Assembly: GCA_937974055.1 (NCBI GenBank)
Contig: CALJIU010000130.1
Span: forward strand, 1-49,512
DNA: 49,512 nucleotides
Direction of reading: 5' to 3'
From: an uncultured Neomegalonema sp.
Lineage (GTDB): Bacteria > Pseudomonadota > Alphaproteobacteria > Rhodobacterales > Rhodobacteraceae
The notes under the pieces were generated by a model that was given only the letters and a program-made list of their open reading frames with translations, had not been told where the DNA came from and did not search any database. This document shows positions 18,396 through 27,729 of this stretch, one piece after another (positions within the stretch are counted from its first letter, which is position 1; each line of letters begins with the position of its first letter). The translations under genes and the position numbers were made by a program.

Positions 18396-19202
18396 ATGAC
18401 CATATCCGAAACCGCGCAGATACACCCTACCGCTGTGATCGAGGCGGGGGCCGCTATCGGCGACAAGGTTCAAATCGGCGCATTCTCGGTCATCGGGCCG
18501 GAGGTTACGCTCGATAATGGCGTGAAAATCGGTGCCCATGTCGTCATTGCGGGCGAGACCCATATCGGCGCTGAAACGGAAGTCTATCCTTTCGCCTCCC
18601 TTGGCAGCGCGCCGCAGGATCTCAAGTTCAAGGGCGAGAAGACGCGGCTAGAAATCGGCAAGAAAGTCCAGATCCGCGAACATGCGACGATGAATCCCGG
18701 CACGGAGGGGGGCGGTGGCCTGACCCGCGTGGGCGATAATTGCCTGTTCATGGTCGGTACGCATGTGGCGCATGATTGCATGGTCGGCTCCAACGTGATC
18801 GCCGCGAACAATGCGACCCTTGCGGGTCATGTCGAGGTCGGTGACTTCACGGTGTTGGGCGGCATGTGCGGCGTTCACCAATTCGTACGGATCGGTGCCC
18901 ATGCGATGGTCGGCGGCATGACCGGCGTGGCCCATGATGTGATCCCCTACGGCTCGGTGATGGGCAACCGCGCGCATCTTGCCGGATTGAACATGGTCGG
19001 CATGAAGCGGCGGGGCTTTGATCGCCCGCAGATCCACGCGCTGCGCGCCGCCTACCGTGCTGTCTTCGACGACACCGAAGGTTCATTGCACGAGCGCGCG
19101 AGTGTCGTCGCTGCGACGTTGGAGGAGGGCGGTGCAGCACGCGAGATGATCGATTTCATCCTCGCGGGCGGTAGCCGTCGGTTCTGTGTCCCCGAACAAT
19201 AG
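18396..19202 (+). CDS. lpxA: acyl-ACP--UDP-N-acetylglucosamine O-acyltransferase
   Basis: Left-handed beta-helix hexapeptide repeats; IHPTAVIEAGA...; order fabZ-lpxA. Confidence 0.95.
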   Translation: MTISETAQIHPTAVIEAGAAIGDKVQIGAFSVIGPEVTLDNGVKIGAHVVIAGETHIGAETEVYPFASLGSAPQDLKFKGEKTRLEIGKKVQIREHATMNPGTEGGGGLTRVGDNCLFMVGTHVAHDCMVGSNVIAANNATLAGHVEVGDFTVLGGMCGVHQFVRIGAHAMVGGMTGVAHDVIPYGSVMGNRAHLAGLNMVGMKRRGFDRPQIHALRAAYRAVFDDTEGSLHERASVVAATLEEGGAAREMIDFILAGGSRRFCVPEQ

Positions 19203-20013
19203 GGCTGTGCGCCACCTCTGCATTCTAGCCGGGTCGGGCGCGTTACCGCGCGAGGTGGCGGAGGCGCGCCGGGCGGCGGCACAGCCGGTCTTCGTCATCG
19301 ACCTCGAAGGCGCGGCAGGGGATTGGATCGCTGATTTCCCCCATGAACGCTTGTCGTTCGGGCAGGTCGGACGGCTATTCTCTCTGCTCGAAACTCATGG
19401 GTGCGATACGGTCACCATGGCGGGCAGCTTGGTGCGCCCGTCCCTTGCGCGCATCCGTTTCGACCGCACGGGGTTGGCCCTGCTGCCCCGCGTAGCGCGG
19501 CTGTTCCGAAGCGGAGATGACGGGTTGTTGGCCGGTCTGGCGACGTTGTTCGAGGAACATGGCTTCCGCATCGTCGGGCCGGAAACCTTCCTTCCCGAAG
19601 CCTTTGGCCGTGTGGGCGCGATGGTCGGAGAAACGCCCGATCCGGCGGAAATCGCTTTGGGCCGCGCCATCCTAGATGCGCTTTCACCTTTCGATATCGG
19701 GCAAGCGATTGTTGTCGAGCAGGGCCATTGCCTCGCCATCGAAGCGGCGGAAGGGACGGCGGCAATGCTCGATCGGGTCGCGATGCTTCGACAGGGGCGG
19801 ACAAAGGGCGGCGTCCTCGTCAAGATGCCGAAGCGCGGTCAGGATGAACGCATTGACCGCCCGGCCATCGGTCCCGACACCATGCGCGCGGTCGCGAAGG
19901 CGGGGCTTTCGGGGGTTGCGGTGCAGGCGGGCGGCGTCCTCATACTCGACGCCACCGAAACCGAGCGTCGCGCGCGCGAGGCCGGGTTGTTTCTATACGG
20001 CTTCGAGGAATGA
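19186..20013 (+). CDS. lpxI: UDP-2,3-diacylglucosamine diphosphatase, LpxI (DUF1009) type
   Basis: LCILAGSGALPREVAEA...; DUF1009-like C-terminal block; between lpxA and lpxB. Confidence 0.88.
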   Translation: MSPNNRAVRHLCILAGSGALPREVAEARRAAAQPVFVIDLEGAAGDWIADFPHERLSFGQVGRLFSLLETHGCDTVTMAGSLVRPSLARIRFDRTGLALLPRVARLFRSGDDGLLAGLATLFEEHGFRIVGPETFLPEAFGRVGAMVGETPDPAEIALGRAILDALSPFDIGQAIVVEQGHCLAIEAAEGTAAMLDRVAMLRQGRTKGGVLVKMPKRGQDERIDRPAIGPDTMRAVAKAGLSGVAVQAGGVLILDATETERRAREAGLFLYGFEE

Positions 20014-21212
20014 CCGCTCCCCGCCATATCATGGTCGTTGCCGGAGAAAGCTCAGGTGACCGCCTTGGCGCTGCGATGATCCGGGCGCTGCGACAAGAAG
20101 TGGGGGACGATATCCGCTTTTCTGGCGTTGGCGGGCCGATGATGCGGGCCGAGGGGCTGGAGACGATCTTCCCCACCGATGATATAGCGGTCATGGGTTT
20201 CACGGAGATCGTGCCGCATATCCCGCGTATCCTCAATCGTCTGAAACAGGCGGTTCGAGCGGTCGTCGCGGCGCGACCCGATGCCCTCGTGACCATTGAT
20301 GCACAGGTGTTTTCAGCCATGCTCGCCAAGCGCGTCCGCCGCCGCGCTCCCGACACCACCATCGTTCAATATGTGGCCCCGACCGTCTGGGCGTGGAAGC
20401 CGTGGCGCGCTGGTCAGGCGTCCAAGATCTACGACCGGATGCTCACACTCCTGCCTTTCGAGCCGCCCTATTTCGAGCGCGAGGGGTTGGAAGCCGACTA
20501 CGTGGGCCACCCGGTCGCGGAGCGTGTCGCGCAACTTACGCCCGATGCTCCCGCAGCGTTGCGCCGTGAGCTTGATATCGCCCCGGAAGCGCCGGTTCTG
20601 CTCGTCGCCCCCGGAAGTCGCGGGCGCGAAGTTACCAGCCTCATCACTCATTTCGGCGAGGCGGCGACGCTGCTAGCGCAGAAGGTGCAGGGATTGCAGG
20701 TCGTGGTCCCTGTGGCCGACAGTGTTGCCACGGCGGTGGAGCAGGCGGTCGCCGATTGGCCGATGCCCGTGCATCTGCTGCGATCCGAGGGGCGCACGAC
20801 CGACGACAGCGAAGACCGCAAGTTTGCTGCGTTCGGTTGCGCGGATGTTGCGTTGGTTGCCTCCGGCACTGTTGCGTTGGAGGTCGCCGCCATGCGCACG
20901 CCGATGGTGGTTGGCTATCGGGTGCCGAAGACGACCGAATTCATCATTCGCCGTCTGGTGAAGGTCAAAAGTTTTACGCTCATCAATCTGATCGTGGGGC
21001 GTAAGGCGGTGCCTGAATTGCTCCAGGAACGATGCACCGGTCCCCGCCTCGCTGACGCGCTGGAGGCGGTCATGGCAGATGGGAGTGCACAGCGTGCCGC
21101 TTTCGAGGAAGCGTTTGCAAGCTTCGGAGAAAACAGCGCGCCGCCCTCGGTCAGAGCGGCGCGGGGTGTGCTGACCGCCATCGCCCGAAAGCGACGGCGG
21201 CGCACGCTATAG
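20010..21212 (+). CDS. lpxB: lipid-A-disaccharide synthase
   Basis: VAGESSGDRLGA...GVGGPMM...YVAPTVWAWKPWRA... Confidence 0.95.
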   Translation: MTAPRHIMVVAGESSGDRLGAAMIRALRQEVGDDIRFSGVGGPMMRAEGLETIFPTDDIAVMGFTEIVPHIPRILNRLKQAVRAVVAARPDALVTIDAQVFSAMLAKRVRRRAPDTTIVQYVAPTVWAWKPWRAGQASKIYDRMLTLLPFEPPYFEREGLEADYVGHPVAERVAQLTPDAPAALRRELDIAPEAPVLLVAPGSRGREVTSLITHFGEAATLLAQKVQGLQVVVPVADSVATAVEQAVADWPMPVHLLRSEGRTTDDSEDRKFAAFGCADVALVASGTVALEVAAMRTPMVVGYRVPKTTEFIIRRLVKVKSFTLINLIVGRKAVPELLQERCTGPRLADALEAVMADGSAQRAAFEEAFASFGENSAPPSVRAARGVLTAIARKRRRRTL

Positions 21213-22511
21213 TCAGCGGCTCGCGACGTCGACGTAGTCCCGCTCGGTTGCGCCGGTATAGAGCTGACGTGGACGGCCAATGCGCTGGTTCGGGTCGGAA
21301 ATCATCTCTTTCCACTGCCCGATCCAGCCCACGGTGCGTGACATCGCGAAGATCGCCGTGAACATCGAGGTGGGGAAGCCCATCGCGTTCAGAACGATTC
21401 CTGAGTAGAAATCGACGTTTGGATAAAGGCTACGCTTGACGAAATACTCGTCTTCCAGCGCAATCTTCTCCAGTTCCTGCGCGACCTGAAGGATCGGCGA
21501 ATTTTCCACGCCAACCAATTCGAGCACTTCCTTCGCCGTTTCCTGCATCACTTTCGCGCGCGGATCGTAGTTCTTATAGACCCGGTGACCGAAGCCCATC
21601 AGGCGGAACGGATCGTCCTTGTCCTTTGCGCGGGCGATGTATTCGGGGATGCGGTCGACCGTGCCAATCTCGCGCAGCATGTTGAGGCACGCCTCGTTCG
21701 CCCCGCCATGTGCTGGACCCCAAAGGCAAGCGACACCGGCGGCGATACAGGCAAACGGGTTCGCATCCGACGACCCCGCAAGGCGCACCGTCGAGGTCGA
21801 GGCGTTCTGCTCGTGATCGGCGTGCAGCGTCATGATCCGATCCATCGCGCGGGCCATGATCGGGTCTACCTTGTATTCCTCGCAAGGTACCGAGAAGCAC
21901 ATGTGCAGGAAGTTCGCGGCGTAATCGAGGTCGTTACGCGGGTAAACGAACGGCTGGCCGACCGAATACTTGTAGGCCCATGCGGCAATCGTCGGCATCT
22001 TCGCGACCATGCGGATCGAGGCGATTTCGCGCTGCATATCGTCGGTGATGTCGGTCGAATCGTGGTAGAAGGCGGACAATGCGCCGACGACGCCAACCAT
22101 GATCGCCATCGGGTGCGCGTCCCGCCGGAAGCCACGATAGAAATTGGTCATCTGTTCGTGCAGCATCGTGTGATTGGTCACGCGGCCCTCGAAATCGGCC
22201 ATCTGCGTTGCATTGGGCAACTCACCGTAGAGCAGCAGATAGCAAACTTCGAGGAAGTGGCTCTTTTCAGCGAGTTGGTCGATGGAATAGCCACGGTATA
22301 GCAACTGACCTTCGTCACCATCGATATAAGTGATGTCGGATTCACAAGCGGCGGTTGAGGTAAACCCCGGATCAAAGGTGAAATGCCCTGTCTGTGCATA
22401 CAGTTTGCGCACGTCGATGACCGATGGGCCGACGGCTCCGGCCAAGATCGGCAGTTCGATGGTTTTTCCGTCAACGGTCAGGGTTGCCGTGCCTTGCTTT
22501 GTTTCCGTCAT
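21213..22511 (-). CDS. gltA: citrate synthase
   Basis: 432 aa; [18 protein letters not shown]...[15 protein letters not shown]...[16 protein letters not shown]. Confidence 0.97.
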   Translation of the reverse strand: MTETKQGTATLTVDGKTIELPILAGAVGPSVIDVRKLYAQTGHFTFDPGFTSTAACESDITYIDGDEGQLLYRGYSIDQLAEKSHFLEVCYLLLYGELPNATQMADFEGRVTNHTMLHEQMTNFYRGFRRDAHPMAIMVGVVGALSAFYHDSTDITDDMQREIASIRMVAKMPTIAAWAYKYSVGQPFVYPRNDLDYAANFLHMCFSVPCEEYKVDPIMARAMDRIMTLHADHEQNASTSTVRLAGSSDANPFACIAAGVACLWGPAHGGANEACLNMLREIGTVDRIPEYIARAKDKDDPFRLMGFGHRVYKNYDPRAKVMQETAKEVLELVGVENSPILQVAQELEKIALEDEYFVKRSLYPNVDFYSGIVLNAMGFPTSMFTAIFAMSRTVGWIGQWKEMISDPNQRIGRPRQLYTGATERDYVDVASR

Positions 22512-22610
22512 GTATCGCCCTCTTCACAAGTTGCGCTCCGCTCTCGGCTCCCTCGAAGGGGCAACCGGGTGCAGCGCGAATATCTGTTGTCACGGGGTGT
22601 GGCTGAACGC

Positions 22611-24020
22611 TCAGTCCCGGCTCTGATCTTCAAGGCGGGCAAGCGTTTCTTCCCGGCCTAGTGTCACCATTACATCGTAAATTCCGGGCGAGGAGGTCTT
22701 GCCCGTCAGTGCAGCGCGCATCGGCTGGGCAATCTTGCCGAGCTTCTGGCCCTTTGTTTCCGCGAAGGTCTTCACGGTTTCTTCCAGTTTTTCCGCCAGC
22801 CAGTCGTTACCATCTCGCAACTGCGAAGTCAATTCGGCGAGGGTTTCGCGCGCCTCATCGGTCAGCAGTTTTTCGGCTTTCGGCTCCAGCATCAGGGGGC
22901 GCGTCGCGTAGATGTAATAGGCTGAGGCCGCAAGTTCGTTCACCGTTTTCGCCCGCTCTTTCAGGCCCGGCATGGCAAGGCGCAGGGCGTCGTGCTGCTC
23001 GGCTGTCAAGACGATCCCATCATTCGATTTCAGCAGGTCCGCTGCCGTGTCGGCCAGATAGGCATCATCTGCGGCCCGCATATGCTGGCCGTTCAGGTTC
23101 TCCAGCTTTGCAAAATCGAACCGTGCGGCGGATTTTCCGATTCCCTCAAGGCCGAACCATTCGGTCGCTTGCTCGGTCGTGAAGAACTCGTCATCGCCAT
23201 GCGCCCATCCCAGCCGTGCGAGGTAGTTGCGCATGGCTTCGGGCAGGTAGCCCATGTCGCGGTATTCCCCTACGCCGAGCGCGCCATGTCGTTTCGATAG
23301 CTTCGCGCCGTCCGGGCCGTGGATCAGCGGGATATGCGAGAAGATCGGCGGCGTCAGGCCAAGCGCCTGATAGATCAGCGTTTGGCGCGCGGCATTGGTC
23401 AGGTGATCATCGCCCCGGATCACATGGGTGACACCCATATCATGGTCGTCTACCACCACCGCCAGCATGTAGGTCGGCGTGCCATCGGACCGTAGCAGGA
23501 TGAGGTCGTCGAGTTGGTGATTGCCGAATGCAACCCGCCCCTGCACGGCATCCTCAATCACCGTCTCCCCCTCGCGCGGTGCTTTCAGGCGCACGGTGAA
23601 GGGCATGTCCGAGGTTAGGTCGGGGGCTTTGTCGCGCCACGGGCTATCGTAACCGAGCGGTTTCTTTTCGGCGCGAGCTTTCTCGCGCGCGGCGTCGATT
23701 TCCTCTTTGGTGGCATAGCAGCGATAGGCGGTGCCACGCTCTAGCATCGTCTCGACGGCCTTTGCGTGGATGTCGATGCGCCCGATCTGGCTGATCGCTT
23801 CGCCATCATAGTCCAGCCCCAGCCATGCCATTCCGTCCAAGATAGCGGCGGTTGCCTCCGGGGTGGAGCGGGCGATGTCGGTGTCTTCGATCCGTAGCAG
23901 AAATTTGCCGCCATGGTGGCGGGCGAACAACCAGTTGAATAGCGCCGTGCGCGCGCCGCCGATATGCAGGAAGCCTGTCGGGGATGGCGCGAAACGGGTG
24001 ACGACGGGGGTGGCGCTCAT
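22611..24020 (-). CDS. gltX: glutamate--tRNA ligase
   Basis: [26 protein letters not shown]...KLSKRHGA. Confidence 0.96.
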   Translation of the reverse strand: MSATPVVTRFAPSPTGFLHIGGARTALFNWLFARHHGGKFLLRIEDTDIARSTPEATAAILDGMAWLGLDYDGEAISQIGRIDIHAKAVETMLERGTAYRCYATKEEIDAAREKARAEKKPLGYDSPWRDKAPDLTSDMPFTVRLKAPREGETVIEDAVQGRVAFGNHQLDDLILLRSDGTPTYMLAVVVDDHDMGVTHVIRGDDHLTNAARQTLIYQALGLTPPIFSHIPLIHGPDGAKLSKRHGALGVGEYRDMGYLPEAMRNYLARLGWAHGDDEFFTTEQATEWFGLEGIGKSAARFDFAKLENLNGQHMRAADDAYLADTAADLLKSNDGIVLTAEQHDALRLAMPGLKERAKTVNELAASAYYIYATRPLMLEPKAEKLLTDEARETLAELTSQLRDGNDWLAEKLEETVKTFAETKGQKLGKIAQPMRAALTGKTSSPGIYDVMVTLGREETLARLEDQSRD

Positions 24021-24063
24021 GGGTTGCTCCTGCTTTGTTCAACCTGTGGGTTGGAGGGGGTTT

Positions 24064-26076
24064 ATGGCCGAGACAGGCGATTCCGTAAAGCGGTTATGGT
24101 ACGGGCAGGCCCGGCGGCTCGCGTTGTGGCTGCCTGCGCTTATGGCAACTGGGATCGCGTTGCGCTTTGGCGGGCATGTCGCGCCGATGATTGCGGTCAT
24201 GGTCGGCGCTATCCTCGTCTGTATCATCCCAATCCTGAGGCCCTATGCCATCGCCAGCCTGCTGGTGTTCGTCTGTGGGGTCATCGCGGCAGATGTGCGG
24301 TTGAAGATGGTCGATGCGCCGGTGCTGGCAGAAGCATGGCGTGGGGATTTATCGGGCAGGGCGGTTGCGGTTGATCGGTCTTCTTCGGGCGCGCCGCGTG
24401 TTACGGTCGACGAGGTCGCGATGGCCGGGGTGCAACTGCTGCCACAACGGGTGCGCGTCACGCTGCGGCGGGGGGCGGATGTGCCGGAGGTTGGCGACAG
24501 GCTCATGGTCCCGGCGGTCCTTGCCGCCCCGCGTGGGCCACCGGCGCCGGGCGCGTTCGATTTCTCTCGGCAGGCGTATTTCGATCGGCTGGGTGCGGTG
24601 GGGTACGCGGTCGGCGAGGGGCGTGTCGATAGCGTCTCCGATGATGTTTTATCATTGCAATTGCGTGTTGATCGGGCGCGGGGAAGGATTGCCCGATGGC
24701 TGCGCGATAGGATCGGCGGGGCAGAGGGTGCGGTGGCCGCCGCGCTGATCGTTGGGGATCGTAGTGGTATTCCAGCCGAGGCCCGCGATGCGCTGCGCGA
24801 TTCGGGTTTGGCGCACCTGCTGGCGATTTCTGGGCTGCATATGGGGCTGCTCGCCGCCCTTGTCTATTGGGTCGTTCGTCTTGCGTTGGCTTTGCCGCCG
24901 CAGGTGTCTGAGCGGATTGCGATTCGGAAGGTCGCGGCGATCTGCGCTTTGGTGGCGGCGGTGGTTTATCTCGTCATGTCGGGTGCGAGCGTTGCCACCC
25001 AGCGGGCCTTCGTCATGGCAGGCGTGGCTTTTCTTGCTATCACGCTCGACCGGACTGCGGTGACGATGCGGGGTTTGGCGGTTGCGGCGCTCATCATCTT
25101 GTTGCTGCGTCCTGAAAGCCTGTTCGAAGCGGGGTTTCAGATGTCCTTCGCCGCCGCCGCCGCGCTCGTTGCCGGCTATGATGCGACGCGCGGTTTTTGG
25201 CGCAAGCGGGCGGAAAAGCGGGATTGGAAAGCGCGGTTCGTCACGGGCGTGATGGCCACCGTGATGACGAGTACGTTGGCCGGGTTCGCGACGGCACCCT
25301 TTGCCGCCTACCATTTCAATCGCCTGGTCATCTGGGGGCTACCGGCCAATTTGCTCGCGACACCATTGATGGGGCTATGGATCATGCCTTGCATCGTCCT
25401 TGTCGCCATTCTTGCGCCCTTTGGCTTGGCGGGTGGTGTCTTGGCCGCTTTGGGCTTCGGTATCGGCATAATCCTCAATGTGGCCGCTTATTTCGGTTCT
25501 GGAGACAGCGCCTTGAAGGGTGTGGCCGCCGGGTCGCCCATGGTCCTCTTGTTGATCGTTATCGGTGGGTTGTGGCTGATAATCTGGCGCGGTTGGCTTC
25601 GGGTGGCGGGAATCATGCCTCTGATGACCGGATTATTCCTATGGGCCTTCGTTGCGCGGTCCGATCTATTTATCGCGACCGATGCGGCGTTGATCGCAGG
25701 GCGGGGTGAAGATGGGCGGCTGTGGGTCAGTCGTAGCCGTGCGGAGACGTATAGCGCCGAACTCTGGCTTCGACGGGATGGCGAGGCCCGCCCGGACCGA
25801 TCCGCTGCGTATGGCCGACGCGAATGGTCATGCACGAAACGCCGGTGCCGAGGGTGGACCGGCAATGACTGGCGCGTCGTCTATCTTCGCAATGGTGAGG
25901 CGAGATCGACAGACTGCACGGATCGAATGATCCTCATCGCCCCGCACTTGTCTCTCGCGAGTGCCGAACCATGCTTTGGCATCGGAAAAGAAGCGTTCGA
26001 TGGAGCGAGCGCGCTTGCAATCCGCTTTCCGAAAGATGGCCACCCGGTCATTGAAACCGCGCGGCCATGGCGGTGA
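24064..26076 (+). CDS. comEC: ComEC/Rec2 family competence-type membrane protein
   Basis: LAHLLAISGLHMGLLAALVYW signature; many TM segments; ATG at 24064 in the longer ORF. Confidence 0.88.
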   Translation: MAETGDSVKRLWYGQARRLALWLPALMATGIALRFGGHVAPMIAVMVGAILVCIIPILRPYAIASLLVFVCGVIAADVRLKMVDAPVLAEAWRGDLSGRAVAVDRSSSGAPRVTVDEVAMAGVQLLPQRVRVTLRRGADVPEVGDRLMVPAVLAAPRGPPAPGAFDFSRQAYFDRLGAVGYAVGEGRVDSVSDDVLSLQLRVDRARGRIARWLRDRIGGAEGAVAAALIVGDRSGIPAEARDALRDSGLAHLLAISGLHMGLLAALVYWVVRLALALPPQVSERIAIRKVAAICALVAAVVYLVMSGASVATQRAFVMAGVAFLAITLDRTAVTMRGLAVAALIILLLRPESLFEAGFQMSFAAAAALVAGYDATRGFWRKRAEKRDWKARFVTGVMATVMTSTLAGFATAPFAAYHFNRLVIWGLPANLLATPLMGLWIMPCIVLVAILAPFGLAGGVLAALGFGIGIILNVAAYFGSGDSALKGVAAGSPMVLLLIVIGGLWLIIWRGWLRVAGIMPLMTGLFLWAFVARSDLFIATDAALIAGRGEDGRLWVSRSRAETYSAELWLRRDGEARPDRSAAYGRREWSCTKRRCRGWTGNDWRVVYLRNGEARSTDCTDRMILIAPHLSLASAEPCFGIGKEAFDGASALAIRFPKDGHPVIETARPWR

Positions 26077-26094
26077 CTTTAGCGATAACCCTGA

Positions 26095-26130
26095 GCCATG
26101 TTTCGCGCCAAGAGTTGCGCGAAACATGGC
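26095..26130. terminator. bidirectional terminator-like hairpin between convergent comEC and lexA
   Basis: Perfect 14-bp stem gccatgtttcgcgc / gcgcgaaacatggc, 8-nt loop. Confidence 0.6.
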
Positions 26131-26161
26131 ACTTGATGGATCAGGATAATCGCAATTCGCT

Positions 26162-26860
26162 CTAATAGTTGCGCATCAAAGCCGTAAGGCGACCCTGAAT
26201 CGTTACCTCGTTCGGACGATACCGCTGCTTCTCGTAGATCGGGTTTTCTGGTTGGAGAACAATGGTATCGCCTTCCATCCGTAGTGTCTTGAGCGTTGCT
26301 TTGTTCTCGTCATGGATCAACGCGACGACGATTTCGCCTGCACGGGCGGTTTCGCTGCGCTCTACGATGACCGTGTCACCGTCATTGATGCCAACACCAA
26401 CCATCGAGTCCCCATCGACTGTCAGGGCATAGAATTCGCCTGAAGTCGGGACCATCATATCCGGGATCATGATCATGTCATCGGGCTGACCCAATGCCAC
26501 GTCGATAGGCTGACCGGCGGCAATTTTGCTGAGTTTCGGAATTTCCCGAATACCAACAGGAATGGGCGTTGATTTCGGATCGTCTTGACGCCGCCCACCT
26601 TCGATAACGCGGGGGCGGAACGGCATGGCATTCGCCTTCGACATCTCTTCGGGCCGTTTCAACACTTCCAACGCACGTGCGCGGTGGCGCAGGCGGCGTA
26701 GAAAGCCGCGTTCTTCGAGAGCGCTGATGAGGCGGTGAATGCCGGATTTCGATTTCAGATCCAGCGCTTCTTTCATCTCGTCAAAAGACGGTGAAATCCC
26801 TTTTTCACTGATGTGTTCATCGATGAAAGTCAGAAGTTGGTGCTGTTTCTTGGTCAGCAT
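26162..26860 (-). CDS. lexA: LexA repressor
   Basis: MLTKKQHQLLTFIDEHISEKGISPSFDEMKEAL; C-terminal S24 protease region GDSMVGVGINDGDTVIV. Confidence 0.97.
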   Translation of the reverse strand: MLTKKQHQLLTFIDEHISEKGISPSFDEMKEALDLKSKSGIHRLISALEERGFLRRLRHRARALEVLKRPEEMSKANAMPFRPRVIEGGRRQDDPKSTPIPVGIREIPKLSKIAAGQPIDVALGQPDDMIMIPDMMVPTSGEFYALTVDGDSMVGVGINDGDTVIVERSETARAGEIVVALIHDENKATLKTLRMEGDTIVLQPENPIYEKQRYRPNEVTIQGRLTALMRNY

Positions 26861-26981
26861 GATGGTTCCCTTCCGGGTTTGAGCCGGTTGCCCCGGTGTC
26901 TGTCATGGAGACTCCGGCTATCGTCCGAAATCCCTTTAAAGATACGTCTTGTTCTTAAGCGTCATTAACTTATCGCCTTTC

Positions 26982-26996
26982 GTTCTATTTTGGTTC
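26982..26996 (-). promoter_or_regulatory. SOS (LexA) box GTTC-N7-GTTC upstream of lexA
   Basis: gttc-tattttg-gttc; GAAC-N7-GAAC read on the lexA strand; about 120 bp upstream of the lexA start. Confidence 0.8.
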
Positions 26997-27126
26997 GTGG
27001 GTTGTGTCAACACCGGAATAAAAGGAGATTCAATTTTTTCAACAACCGGCTAACCGTTCAAGGATCGCTATGCGTAAGGTGTTGTATTTTAATAATTTTA
27101 ATCTAAAAGGGGCGTTTTGCTAGGTG

Positions 27127-27729
27127 TTAATCGTTGTCGCTCAGGGCGGTTCCTGCGCCCGCACGGGACAGATCGCTGGCAGGAACGAGAATTCGCTCGG
27201 CTAACATGCACAGGGTTTCCCATGAACAAGCGTCTACCGCGCAAGCCGCCGGTGAGGCGGGGGATCCCGGTATGGGTATAGCCGGGCGGCATATCAGGTG
27301 ACTTGTCGGTGCCAGCAAATCGCCCTGTCCGGTAATCGTGAGGGAATTGCGCGCGATGTTTGCCTGAAAAGCTTCGCACTTCAAGGCAAAGGCTCGATCG
27401 AGAGCATCCGCCGCACGGCCCATCTGCGCGAGGATCAGGAGTGGCTGTTCCGCAGTCATCGTTATTGGTTCTGCCAATGCAAGCGCGCGGTCTGCAAGGG
27501 CCGTTGCCTGCGTCAATGGGCAGGTGCGAGTCTGTGGTTCACTGCCAAAACCGTCGTTTGAACTGGCCAATTCGGCCATGACCTGCCCAGCCGGCAGGCC
27601 GTATGACGCAAGCCACCGTGCCGCTTTTCCCGCCTCCTCGGCCAAGCCCCACGCATATCCGTGTCCGCGCATCGCCTTTCGCACGGTCGCGTCGATCTCG
27701 GCGAGGGTGCGGATTATGGGTACGCCCAT
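27127..27729 (-). CDS. DUF3726 domain-containing protein
   Basis: IRTLAEIDATVRKAMRGHGYAWGLAEEAGKAARWLASYGLPAG pattern; 16-bp overlap with the upstream 560-aa ORF. Confidence 0.7.
   Translation of the reverse strand: MGVPIIRTLAEIDATVRKAMRGHGYAWGLAEEAGKAARWLASYGLPAGQVMAELASSNDGFGSEPQTRTCPLTQATALADRALALAEPITMTAEQPLLILAQMGRAADALDRAFALKCEAFQANIARNSLTITGQGDLLAPTSHLICRPAIPIPGSPASPAACAVDACSWETLCMLAERILVPASDLSRAGAGTALSDND

Noticed and set aside
26955-26968. CtrA-like ttaagcgtcattaa upstream of lexA
   Set aside because: TTAA half-sites are separated by 6 rather than 7 bases.
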